Below, piece after piece: positions 34,634-45,528 of a stretch of DNA of 64,000 nucleotides. The notes below the pieces were generated by a model. It made no database searches. It saw nothing but the letters and a program-made list of their open reading frames with translations, and was not told where the DNA came from. The number at the start of each line of letters is the position of its first letter. The first letter of the stretch is position 1. The DNA comes from Diphasiastrum complanatum (taxonomy: Eukaryota; Streptophyta; Lycopodiopsida; Lycopodiales; Lycopodiaceae), in assembly GCA_029204225.1 (NCBI GenBank), contig CM055102.1, positions 23,281,390-23,345,389 of the forward strand. The letters run 5' to 3'. The position numbers were made by a program, and so were the translations under genes.

Positions 34634-36440
34634 TCAAGATCTGGTTCCCAGTTTAATGATTAAATGTCTAGGGAGACGACTGATGCGTTTGGAGACAGAA
34701 ACATTACGCTTGCAGCGCTTTCCACATCCCTTGCAATGAAAATTTTCAGCAGTCAAATCGTAAACAGACTCATCATACTCTTCATGCTCATGGCGAGAAG
34801 AATTAATATGGTTATTCAAACCATTCAGATCCTTGAATAGCTTGAAACACAGAAAGCATACATATCCCCAGCCTTCATGAGACTCTCCCGTTGTGAATTT
34901 TTCGGTTGGATCTTCAAGCTCGTGGCGGGGAGAGTTTAAATGCATGTTCAAAGAATTCAGTTTCGTAAATGGCATTTGACATAGGTGGCATACATAGGTA
35001 CACCGTGCACGAGAGCGTTCTGTTGCAAACGTGCCCAGCTCTGTTAATGATTCGACGTTAGATCTGCACATATATAAAATGTCATGAAAACAAGTAGTAT
35101 TCATTAACAGTGCTGGCGCAGATGTTACTAATTGCTCGTCTCAAGTAATTTTATTCGGCATGTATGCAAAAATAGAGTTGGACCAAAGGACATGACATTG
35201 TAGTATGAGGAAAAGCTTAAAATCAGACTTGTTAATCAGGAGACGGGGGCAGAACGAGGCTTGACTATTATACTAAATTCACGCTTGAATGAGTTCTTAA
35301 ATTTGCAGCTTGCCTCAGAGTTTGGTGGGGGGATTCATTTTCAACTGATCGAGTGAGAAGACCGCAATTTCCAGAGTATTCCTCCCATAACTTGATTGCT
35401 GTCAGAAGATCTTGCTGATGAAGCTGTACCGCGCACCTCTGGCCGGGCCTTTCAAGCTGTAACTCGCGATACCAAAACAAAGCAAAGCTAGTCAGTACTC
35501 AGCATTATTTGAACATCCAAGGTTCATTGAATCGAGTTCCAGCATCTGAACTATAAATCTAAACCATTGCAATGAGGACTGAGCATGTGATGGAGTCCAC
35601 AGGCATGAAGAAAACTGATTCTGTTTCCCAGGACTTTTGCCATTGCAGATTTCTGCTACCAAATTTTGTAAACTCTGATAGTCGTACTCTAACTTAGGAA
35701 GGCTTACAAGGGGATAACTAAAAGACGGGCGCTTCAGACAACAACAATCATATAAACTGCTAATTTCCCATAACAGACTTGTGAGTTCGGAGCGTGATGT
35801 ACCATTCTCGACAAAAATACAGCGCACACCCATCCATATGATTCAAGGTTCAGTCTCGTTATCACTGTAGTAGAGAGATCAGAAGTTGAGGTACTTAATT
35901 CAAGCAGACTCGTGAGATGTCAGTTCTAGAGCCCCAACACTAACACATTTACCATATCAGATCCAACATCCACACGAGAAAGCTCACTGCAACTAAGGAT
36001 AGTTCAAAGTAAAATATTAAGCATGAATATGGAAAGAATATTACAAGCTCGTTTCGTACACTCACGTGCATTGCAAGACCTAAGGGCTTGTTGAAGATGC
36101 TCCCACATTCAGGGCACTTGACCACGGCTCCAGGATTATTGAGATGGAGGAAGGATTTGAAATGTTGCATCAATGCCTTTGAAGTAGTGAAGTCTAGATG
36201 ACATGTAACACAGCAAAATTGGTGGTTCGAAGAGCAGGCCAAGTGTTTTCTGAATCCTTTGATCGTGGAGAATCCCAGCTTGCACTTGATACAATAAAAA
36301 TGATCCTCATGCACATGCTCGTGATAATCTACCCTTTTCTCGAGGGTAAAAGCACAAAATCGGCATACAACGAAGCAATTATCTCCTAGCTTGTAGCAAG
36401 ACATGTTTGCTAAGATTAGTTCACGATCCGCTTTCCTCAC
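34634..36440 (-). CDS. multi-finger C2H2 zinc-finger protein, several exons
   Basis: Exon 1 (36440-36066) encodes a Cys/His-rich N-terminus: VCRFCAF...DYHEHVHEDH, YCIKCKLGFSTIKGFRKHLA..NH, CCVTCHLDFTTSKALMQHF..FLH and CPECGSIFNKPLGLAMH, ending at a good donor (CAC|GTGAGT). The last exon (35063-34634) begins after TATATGTGCAG and encodes YVCHLCQMPFTKLNSLNMHL..PRHE, YVCFLCFKLFKDLNGLNNHI..SRHE and a final FHCKGCGKRC cluster. One or more middle exons lie at 35100-36060; I could not fix them because the obvious acceptors give early stops. The fingers imply nucleic-acid binding in the nucleus. The finger order and the NSLNxHLNSPRHE wording resemble multi-C2H2 proteins common in fungi. No stops occur inside the two clear exons, so it may be a live gene. 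Confidence 0.7.
35268..35833 (-). other. possible middle exon(s) or intron of the zinc-finger gene
   Basis: Two open frames (35833-35492 and 35480-35268) lie between the clear exons. They lack Cys/His fingers and are out of phase with exon 1, so they may be intronic. Transcript data would be needed to decide. Confidence 0.25.
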
Positions 36441-36575
36441 TCATGTGTTGATTCCACAATGCTCTAGTTCACTCATGAGCCTCGGACTCTCACTTTTCTA
36501 GATGACAGCACCCACCGACTGTGATCATACAGGTACAAAGGAATAGAAAGGAAGTGGATGCTTTCCTTATGCTGG
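36441..36575 (-). promoter_or_regulatory. upstream region of the zinc-finger gene
   Basis: Immediately 5' of the first exon on the minus strand. No clear TATA box. Confidence 0.25.
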
Positions 36576-36840
36576 ATGGATTCGGCAATTGGGCTGTCAA
36601 CTGCGTCATCTTTAAAGGAATTGGCAATGAGAAATTTCTATAAGATCTTCATGAATTATCAGTCGATAACTTTCCCAATCTCTTTGAGACTAGACTAGTC
36701 TTCATGTGTGATGGATTCCATAATTGGGCTGTCAACTGCGTTATCTTTGACGGAATTGGCGATGATCTTCTTCGCCGGACAGTATAAAATCTTAGTCTAT
36801 AACTCTCTCAATCTCTTTGACACTGGATTAACTCCGCATA
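36576..36840. repeat. two-copy tandem duplication, period 135 bp
   Basis: 36576-36710 and 36711-36840 share ATTGGGCTGTCAACTGCGT, ATCTTTRAMGGAATTGGC and CCAATCTCTTTGA-type blocks, with many substitutions. An old duplication next to the zinc-finger gene's 5' end. Confidence 0.8.
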
Positions 36841-38576
36841 TGAACTGTTACTTTCTTATTCCATCTTTTCTTTCCTTCCTAGTGGCTGAGTGTGTTTTCG
36901 TGTTTTCACACAAAAAAAGAAAAAGGGTGGCACTTTATATGCTTTAGTGATGGGACACCTCAGAGTTGCCTTTGTTGTTTTTCTTTTTCTTTTGCATTTT
37001 ATAAATTAGGAAAGGTTTCTTTCCTTTGAAATATTGGTGTTTTGTACCAAGGCAAGTCCTTGGGGCTCTTCCATCAAATTTTGCTCTCACCCACTTTTAA
37101 GAGGACTTAATCCCGAGTGGAAGTCCGCCATCGGACCCAAGTTCCAACCGATAGTGTGGCTACTCTTAACTTCCTCCAATGTTGCACATCATCTCCACCT
37201 TTCGGACATCACTTCTTTGTCTCTACATATGAGAGGATCAGAGGATGGTGGGAAGACTCGAGATTGGAGTGTACTTGACGAAAACGAGTCACTTGTATTG
37301 GCATATGTAATGAAATGACTTGCTTAAATTGGCATGCCAAATGGCAATGCCCATCTTCAGAACCAATCTTAATATCACATACAATATATTCATCCATAAG
37401 TCCAATATAATTTTACCTAAAAAGTGTCATGTCAAGTGCTTTTTCCTTTTCGTAATGCTCAGTGCGCAGAGTTCGTGTGTATTTTGGAGGCACCTCCTAC
37501 CACAGAATTTTCAAGCACAAAGTTCGTAATGCCACGATCTGCAGAATGCTCGTTCTGATAGTTGGATTACTAGCGTGTTCTGCCGGAATGATCGATCTGA
37601 CAACTAGATTACTAGTGCATTTTGCGGGAATCTCACCCTTCGCACTGAGCATTACTCAGGGAAGGCCCGGGCCGTCGGGCCTTCCGTGCAGTTCGGGTCG
37701 TGCCCTCGGCCTCCCGCCCTCGGGCAACGGCCCTCCCAACGCGGAAGGCCCTGGGGCAGGGCCTTCCCCCCCACAACAATTGCACTTGAATAATGTCTCT
37801 TTGCCACATGTAAAGGAACTAACTAAGTGGCATTGCAACTTTGGAGGAATTTGTCATTTCAATATTAGCAAATCGGGATAATATAAACTCTCTTTACACG
37901 ACTTGAAGATGGGACTTCTATTGTGCAAAGGTTACTTATGCCAATATTTTGAGACCATAAAACAAATGTGTGCCACATGTTGCTACAATATGGATTTTGA
38001 AATTCCTAAAAACATTCAAAAGCATATTATGGTTCTTAGAAAAAGTATCTAGCCTATGATTAAAGGGTCCAAAATTGTGCACCATAAAAGAACTTCGACT
38101 ATGAAGTAAAATGCTTCACCAATGATTTGTACTTGGAATATAGGTTTTTAGTGACCTTTACACCAAGTTCAACGACAATTTTATTATGGCTCAATGTAAT
38201 AGCCTCGCCATATTTTCAAGGGTGTATTCGGTTTTAGTGCAAACATCACCTAAAAAATTTATATTCCAATACATGAAAACTTTGTCCTAAATCGACATCA
38301 AATGCTATTATTTTAATAAATTTGCACATTACAATTCAAAAACTCACACTTAACATTAAACTAAGGATGGCGCAAGCCTTCAATCCTTCCTCCTAGATCA
38401 AGCCTTGCCCTTAGACCCTTACCCCCCTTTGCCATGAAGGAAAGCTATTGCCATGGGCCTTCCCGCCTATAAAATTAAATAGTTCACATTGAAGGTCTAG
38501 TGTTTGGTAGATTGATGGAAATAATACTATCAGTCTACAATTGTAGATCATAGAGTGCTAACCTCGTTATCGGTCT
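36841..38576. other. spacer with a GC-rich hairpin island
   Basis: Mostly AT-rich and gene-free; the 94- and 139-codon frames here are unrecognised. It contains the GC-rich island listed separately. Confidence 0.45.
37658..37773. repeat. GC-rich island with two GGAAGGCCC hairpins
   Basis: A sharp GC-rich patch in an AT-rich setting. GGAAGGCCC at 37660-37668 pairs perfectly with GGGCCTTCC at 37677-37685 (8-nt loop). GGAAGGCCCTG at 37743-37753 pairs perfectly with CAGGGCCTTCC at 37757-37767 (3-nt loop). A related GGAAGGCCC...GGGCCTTT occurs near 33490. Confidence 0.8.
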
Positions 38577-39863
38577 GGGACAAGCCCCTTTAAAGTCAAC
38601 AAACTTTAAGTACAGAAAGCTTTGATGTAAACTTTTCAAACTTTTCTCTAATAAGTGGCTTAGTGAAAATGTCAGCTAGTTGTTCGTCCGTACTACAATG
38701 AACAACATGAATTTCATTACTAAGAAGCCTCTCACGTATAAAGTGATACTGAATCTCAATGTGTTTGGTTCTCACATGGAACACTAGATTCTTTGCTAGC
38801 TGAATGCCACTCTGACTGTCGCTATGTATAGTTCTGAGATTTTCCCGTTTCATGCCAACTTCATCCAAGATTTGCCTCAACCATATAGCTTCATGTGCTG
38901 CACTACACATTGCCTTATACTCTGCTTCTGTGGTGGATAAAGCAACTTTACTTTGCTTTTTACTAGACCAGAAAAAGCAACTGCCACAAAGCTGGAATAC
39001 ATACCCTTTGGTGGATCTACGATCGTCATAGTCACCTCCCCAATCTGCATCCACATAGCCACATAACTCAGGTAAATCCTCATGCTTCCTAATACACCAA
39101 GCCATAATTGGAAGTGCCTTTGACATATCGCAAAATGCATTTGGCTACCTTCCAATGCGTCTCAGTAGGTGTTGTCATTAACTAACTTACAATACCAACA
39201 TCATAGCATATATATGGTCTAGTTGTGGTAAGATAAATTAAGCTCCCTACTAACTGCCTATACAATGTAGCATCAAATGGTTGTGATTCATCAAGCTTAG
39301 AAAGCTTTTTACCTAGTTCAATAGGAGTGTTCACTGGCTTGCAATCCTGCAACCTGAACCTGTGCAGCAACTCTCTGACATACTCCAAGGCAATAATGCA
39401 TTAGGCTGAGATCTGTCATCTCGAATTGTTCTGTGAGGTCTTTCTTGATCATGTCTATTATCTCTTGATTATTTCCCGTGATAATCAAGTCATCAAGCAA
39501 TCAAAGCAACCATACCATCAAAGCCTAAGACATAAAGATTCGAATTCGAATGTGTTCTCACCATCCCTTTAGAACAAAAGTAGGCATCAATCCTGCTATA
39601 CCACGCACGTGGTGCCTGTTTAAGACCATAAAAGCTTTCTTCAGACGACATACTTTATTCTCCTATCCTTTCGCTACAAAGCCTTCAGGTTCATCCATGA
39701 ACACCTTTTCTTCTAACTCACCATTTAGAAAAGCAGATTTTACATCCATCTGATGCAAAGGCCAACCAAAATGTGATGCTAAAGCAATAAGTAGACGTAG
39801 AGTATTCCACTTACATACTGGCGCAAAGGTCTCCTCATAGTCGATCCCTTTACTTTGTGCATA

Positions 39864-40241
39864 CATTAGAGGAGTTCTAAATCCAAAAAAGACCCTTTGT
39901 AAAGATTCCTTTTATATTTTTTCTCAACTTTTTCTTACACATGGACCAATCAAACACTCAAATTTGAAATCTACGTAACGTAACTTTTTGAGTCCACATT
40001 TTGATTCCACACTAAAAATGGCATAACTTTTTAGTGGTAAGTCCAAATTTAGCGAAATTTGGTGCATTGGAAAGCGCTTGACAAGGGCTTTCCAATGATA
40101 TGTTACATGACCATACTTTTGAGCTACGATTAAAAAGTTATGGCAAGTCAAAAGTATTAGTGCTATAATATTTTAATAATATAAACTACATCTTGCACGA
40201 ATTCTTAAAGGGTCTTTTTGGAGCTCAAAACTCCTCTAATG
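39864..40241. mobile_element. MITE-like inverted-repeat element, copy 1
   Basis: A 378-bp element with terminal inverted repeats of about 40-45 bp: it opens CATTAGAGGAGTTCTAAATCC and closes with the inverted counterpart (GGAGCTCAAAACTCCTCTAATG as written on the plus strand, shown in part). AAAGACCCTTT lies in both ends. The interior has no coding capacity. It sits inside the A3 RT gene. Compared with uninterrupted copies, the junction shows no target duplication longer than one base. Confidence 0.85.
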
Positions 40242-40282
40242 CCCTTTGATCACCAATCTAGCTTTGTGCTTTGCTATACTTC

Positions 40283-40659
40283 CATTAGAGGAGTTCTAAA
40301 TCCCAAAAAGACCCTTTGTAAAGATTCTTTTTATATTTTCTCTCAAATTTTTCTTACACATGGACCAATCAAAGCACTCAAATTTGAAATCTACGTAACG
40401 TAACTTCTTGAGTCCACATTTTGATTCCATACTAGAAATGGCATAACTTTTTAGTGGTAAGTTCGAATTTAGCGGAGTTTAGTGCATTAGAAAGCACTCA
40501 ACAAGGGCTTTCCAATGATATGTTACATGGCTACTTTTGAGCCATGATTAAAAAGTTATGGCAAGTCAAATGTATTAGTGTTATAATATTTTAATAATAA
40601 AAAAGGCATCTTGCACGAATTCTTAAAGGGTCTTTTTGGAACTCAAAACTCCTCTAATG
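40283..40659. mobile_element. MITE-like inverted-repeat element, copy 2
   Basis: 377 bp, same family and orientation as copy 1, clearly alike throughout with scattered substitutions. Only 41 bp of RT sequence (40242-40282) separates the two. The junction again shows no target duplication beyond one base when compared with copy A2 (TATACTTC/CATCTG). Confidence 0.85.
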
Positions 40660-40663
40660 CATC

Positions 40664-42210
40664 TGTTGGAAATTAAGCCCCAATTGCCTCCTTGGTGAAT
40701 CATAACTTAGATAGCCAATTACTTGAAGGATGTCTACAACGGACTTCCGGCTGATCGCCAGCAAAGAATAACCAATCCCGTTATAAATTTAAGTTCAGAT
40801 GTTAAGTTTAAAGACTTGAAGTCATTGAAGACTTGGCCATATTCAAGGACTTCCACAAACTTACATTTAGAACAAGTCTGCAGATTTACATCATTTTTCA
40901 AACAGTCTGTAGAAATACACTAAGTGTCGCACAGTTCGTATTTTTTGAACTCTTAATAAAAATTGCGAAACTTGCCTTCGACTTCTTCCGTTCAATTATT
41001 TTGAAGAAGTTAACTTGTTCACAATTCAAAAGTTTAACTATGTTTCAACACCTTCGGCCTTCTTTCGCATTTTTCCGAAACAATGCGAGAAAGGTTAAAT
41101 TCCAGGTTGTCCTCTATTTTTAAGAGTTAAATTGTTAAAGGCACCTTCGCCAACTTTTTAAGGGCACCTTCAAGTTCTTTTAAAGGTACCTTCGTCTTTT
41201 TCGCTTTCTCCGACTTCGGCTTTTTTGCTTATTCCAAAAAGCGCGAGAAAGTTACTACTAAGACATCTTCGCTTTTCTGAGGGCGCATTTGCCAACTTTT
41301 TAAAGGCACCTTCGCCAACTTTATAAGGGTGACATAAACTTATTTAGAACACCTTCGACCTTTTTTCGCAAAAAATCAGAAGAGAGAAAAATGCCGAAGG
41401 TCGTCTAAAATGAACGAGGTTCGTTCCCACGTTACTTCGCGAAATCTTGTGAGGTGACAAGAATTTGCGATGTCCTCGTCCGCGTCAACGATCCTGATTT
41501 GTTGACCGTATACACTATGTACAGTTGTCACAGAAGCCATATACTTCCAAGTACAACGGCTTTCCCAATTAGGTGATAAACATTCAATGTAATCAATACA
41601 CGGATGAAATCTATAAATAGATCATCCAAGCACAGATTAGTGGTCGCTCCGTCCATGAGACGCATTATTTGAGCCTCCCAGTTACACCATCAATTTTTTG
41701 TTGTAATTGCTATTTGTATTGTGCTTCAGTGTAATATAGTAGCAGCACATTTTTATCTGTGTACAACGTAGATGAATGCTTGTTGTGATTGAATGCACTT
41801 TCATTGTTGTTTGATCACGCTTGTATACTCACTCTGATCAGAACACGGACGTCTATGACTCCTCAGTTTTTGATCAGACGATGGCTGTCTTTGACACGTG
41901 AGGAACTCACGATATCATACTACTCTTCCATTTATGTCAGAACTATACTTCACATTGAATCTGATTTTCAGAAGTACCACACACAAACCATCTCCAATCT
42001 CTTTGGTGGACTGTACTCTTGTTTTAGAATATAAATCAATTTTTAAGATCCTGTTGGGCAATCAGAACACATAAATTTGTAATTATCTTTAGCATAAGCT
42101 GTCTATTAGACTATTTTTGCACCTAGCAGCCGACTAGAATGGGAGAGCTATTCCGCAATATTCCTGCTCTCTTCTTCGTTCACGTTCTTTCTTCTACCTT
42201 GCCCCCATCA
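40664..42210 (+). mobile_element. 5' LTR of family B Copia
   Basis: It opens TGTTGGAAATTAAG at the break in copy A3 and ends CCCCCATCA three bases before a primer-binding site. About 1.55 kb. It contains CTATAAATAGATCATCC near 41611, a good TATA box for plus-strand transcription, and a run of repeated CACCTTCG words at about 40970-41370. An inverted fragment of the same LTR lies at 31160-31640. Confidence 0.75.
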
Positions 42211-42213
42211 GAT

Positions 42214-42225
42214 TGGTATCAAAGC
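42214..42225 (+). other. Copia primer-binding site (family B)
   Basis: TGGTATCAAAGC, one change from the usual plant Copia tRNA-Met primer site, three bases after the LTR. Confidence 0.85.
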
Positions 42226-42277
42226 ATAGTCCAAATAAACCGAGAGATTACGTTTGTTCTATTTGTATACTGTTATC

Positions 42278-43104
42278 ATGTCTCATGTAGGTAGCTCTTC
42301 ATCTTCATCACTTAGTGAAGCTAGAGTCATTGACAAGTTCAATGGTTCTAACTTCTACATTTGGAAGTTGAAACTTAGAATGATGTTGATAGATAGAGAT
42401 CTTTGGGATGTAGTAGAAGGTGCAGACCTGAAACCAGAAGATGGTGATCAAGCAAAGGCCTGGAGGATCAAAGATCAGAAGGCCTTAGTAAGTATCACAC
42501 TCAATCTGGCCAACTCCCAAATATCTCATGTTACCACGTGCAAAACCTCTAAGAAAGCACTGGACTTATTATCAAGTCTCTATGAGACTCACGATGTAAC
42601 CACGAGAGAAGGAATTTCTTTACTCTTAGCATGTCTGATTCTACTGCCATTACTTCTCACATCAATAGCTTCAAGTCCCTGTTAGATCAACTATCAGTTG
42701 TAGGATGTTCTATTCAAGATGATGATGTCGTTATGACTTTGCTTTCTTCTCTTCCAAAGTCCTGTGAGCACTTTGTGGTGATGATCTCCACACAACCGGA
42801 CCTCACCCTTCAGAAGGTAGTTGGTCATCTTCTTCAAAAAGAAATGCGGAGAAAGACTAGCAGCCTGTCCATCAAAGACAAATCCATGGCTCTATATACC
42901 AAGAAGAAAGATCATTCCAAGGGCAAGAATCAGGTGCAGCAGCAACAACAGAAGCCTCACACTCAGACTCATCATGGTGCATCGCAGAAGAAGCTCTTCC
43001 TTAGATATTGCAAAAGAGCTAATCACAACATCAAGGAGTGTCGCATCAAGATCTACAACAAGGCAGCAGCCAGACTTCTCCAACGCGGCGGACTTCAAGG
43101 AGCA
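42278..43104 (+). pseudogene. Copia gag, family B
   Basis: The start MSHVGSSSSSSLSEARVIDKF lies 53 bp after the primer site. UBN2-type gag follows: FNGSNFYIWKLKLRMMLIDRD.W, AWRIKDQKALVSITLNLA, and after a frameshift near 42640 SHINSFKSLLDQLSVVGCSI and LLSSLPKSCEHFV. The zinc knuckle reads FLRYCKRANHNIKECRI, so its first Cys is lost. The reading ends at 43104, where the sequence switches abruptly to minus-strand family A RT; the rest of the element is absent. Confidence 0.88.
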
Positions 43105-45528
43105 AGACTCACCATTTAGAAAAGCAAATTTTACATCCATCTGATGCAAAGTCCAACCAAAATGTGAAGCTAAAGCAACAAGTAGACATAGAGTATTCCA
43201 CTTACATACTGGCACAAAGGTCTCCTCATAGTCGATCCCTTTACTTTGTGCATACCTTTGATCATCAATCTAGCTTTGTGCTTTGCTATACTTCCATCTG
43301 CATGGTACCTAGTCCTATATACCCATTTACAACCAATGGGTTTCTTGCCAACTTGTGATTCCACTAAGTCCCATGTGCTACGCTTAGCAATTGACTCCAT
43401 CTCCTCTTCCATGGCCTTGACCCAAATGTCATCCTCATTCACTTCAACATAAGTCGAAGGTTCTTTGATTTGAATAATGCTAGATAAGATAGAATAATTT
43501 GTTTCATACCTTTCAGGTTGTGTCTTCTCTCTTGTTGATCTTTGTAGCTCTCCCTGACTAGATGATCCTAGAAAGTCATCCATGTCGCGGCTCTCCATTA
43601 ATCTCTCAAACCACTTAGAGAGCTTCCCTGTAAGGTGATCTGCTTCCTGGTGAAAATGTATCCCACGGTACATCTTTCTCCTTGCGTTTGTCACCTGTAT
43701 CTTTCTTGCACCAAAAGTTATATCTCTACCTCTCCAACCTGTCTCTTGAGGTTGAGTAGTAGTATCATGAGGTGTATCCTCATGTCCATCACTAGGATAG
43801 TCAATAAATGGGTCCTACCTGTTTGATTTTTGACCAATGCTTTGAAGCTCTTGAAAGTGGCAAACGCATCCAATTTCTTCTTCAAGAAGTAAATTCATGT
43901 CTTGCGTGACATATCATCAATGAAGGTCATGAAATAGAAGGCTTTACCGAAGGACATAGTCCTCATAGGCCTGCATAGATATGTGTGGATCAAATCCAGA
44001 ATGTTCTTTTCCCTTGCAACACCACCTTTATTGAACTTCTCTCGATGTTGCTTCCCATACACACTTGACTCGGACATCGTCTTCAAGTGGTCGTCCATCG
44101 TAGGCAATACTCTCACCATTTCCAATTTTCTCATCAAGCTAAGGCTTTCTAGGTTCAAATGACCAAGCCTTTTATGCCACAATTCAGTTTGCGATGAAAT
44201 GGATGAGATAAGTCCATGTTGCCCCCTAATTGTAGCATTCAACCTGTACAATTTAGTGTTGGGCTCCCTTATACCATCCGCAATGACTTTGAACTTTTGG
44301 TTCACATCCTTCACAAAGCAACGATCATGGGCAAATTCTACTTTCAACTTTTGATCAGTAATGGCACCAACAGAAAGTAGATTTTTCTTCAAACCTGGTA
44401 CATAAAGTACCTCCTTGATCATCCTACTTTTTTCATCAGGTAGTTGGTTGAAAATGGTGTCTATCCCCTTGATCTTGCACACATCACCATTTGCTTGTGA
44501 AATAGACGTTCCATTATCCAACTCTTTCAAGCTCCTGAAAATGGTGCCTATCGCCTTGATCTTGCACACATCACCATTTGCTTGTGAAACAGACGTTCCA
44601 TTACCTGTCATGTGTCTTGCGGATCCTGAGTCAATGTACCATGCTTGATCATCTTGATTAGATGACAATCCTGATATCAAGATGCTAGAGTCTTCAATCT
44701 CACCTTAGTCGACAAGGTTAATTGCTTGCTTTGGTTTCCCCTTGTCCGATTTCGCCAAGAATTTCCAGCATTCACTCTTCCAATGGCCCTTTTTGTCGCA
44801 ATGGAAACATTTGCCCTTCTTCTTGGTCTTGCTGGAAGATCCCTCATCCTCTTGAGTTTTGGTGAATTGCTGCTTAGACTTTTTCTTGCCCTTGCCCTTG
44901 CCTTGTTTTTGGTGTGTCACAAGTGCTTGGTCATCAGCAGTTTAACGTCTAGCTTTCACCATTTCTCGTCGTTGCTCTTCTTGCATCAAGATTCTTGTGA
45001 GCTCGTCAAAGGTTGGAAATCTTTCTCTTGATGCTATTCTGCCCACGAACATCTAATAAGGTTCTACAATGCCGCACAATGCATTGTGCACCAGTTCCAC
45101 GTCATGTATGCACTCACCAATAGAGTGCAGTTCATCTCTCATTGTCTCATGTATGTCTGAATGTGCTCTCCTTGCTCCATGCGGGCACTATTTAGTTTTG
45201 ACTTCAGAAACATGATTCTTGACGGATTTGACGTCTCGAACTGCTCTTTTAGTACATCCCATGCATGTCTGGGTGTAACAACATCACAAATGTGGGTAAT
45301 GATGTGATCCTTTACTGACAAGTTGATATAAGTCAAGGCTCTTCTTGCTCTTCTATCAAATGCTTTGATGTCAGCTTCGTTCGCCGGTCTTCTCTCCTCG
45401 CCCGTGACAATATCCCACAGTTCCTTCTCTATCAGTATGTTTTTCATTTTGAATTTCCACACTACATAGTTGAAAATCCCGTCCAATTTGTTACTTTCAC
45501 TCAAAATGGACTCTCCCATGTTTGCCAT
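43105..45528 (-). pseudogene. Copia gag to RT, family A copy A2
   Basis: Minus strand from 45528. Gag (MANMGESILSESNKLDG, ELWDIVTGEERRP), the in-frame TAG between EPY and MFVGG as in A1, and a complete zinc knuckle CFHCDKKGHWKSEC at 44800-44850. The protease start is WYIDSGSARHMTG, followed by an internal tandem duplication of about 87 bp (NGTSxSQANGDVCKIK twice), then pre-integrase LWHKRLGHLNLESLSLM and the integrase start TFIDDMSRKT. About 590 bp of integrase core is deleted relative to A4. The linker and RT start (GCKWVYRTRYHADGS, KHKARLMIKG) end at 43105. Leader and LTR continue beyond 45528, split by a nested element. Confidence 0.92.

Larger units (their letters stand above)
38577..40663 (-). 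pseudogene. Copia RT and RNase H, family A copy A3, interrupted
   Basis: Minus strand. The RT fingers and palm start is at 40663-39663, split by two MITE-like elements (39864-40241 and 40283-40659). It contains YAQSKGIDYEETFAPVCKWN and HQMDVKSAFLNGELEEKVFM. The catalytic box at about 39490 is degraded but recognisable (LLDDLIITGN). The RT tail is 39388-39182 (VNTPIELGKKLSKLD...SLIYLTTTRP), and an intact RNase H frame is 39126-38596 (LCGYVDADWGGDYDDRRST, SSKKQSKVALSTTEAEYKAM, HVRTKHIEIQYHFIRE, STDEQLADIFTKPL). A PPT-like AAAGGGGCT then TGTCCC marks a possible 3' LTR edge at 38582. Confidence 0.93.

Noticed and set aside
39717-43300. The 190-bp RT overlap on both sides of the family B element as a giant target duplication
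   Set aside because: The two overlaps differ at about 4% of sites by eye and belong to copies with different extents, so they are more likely independent copies joined by recombination.
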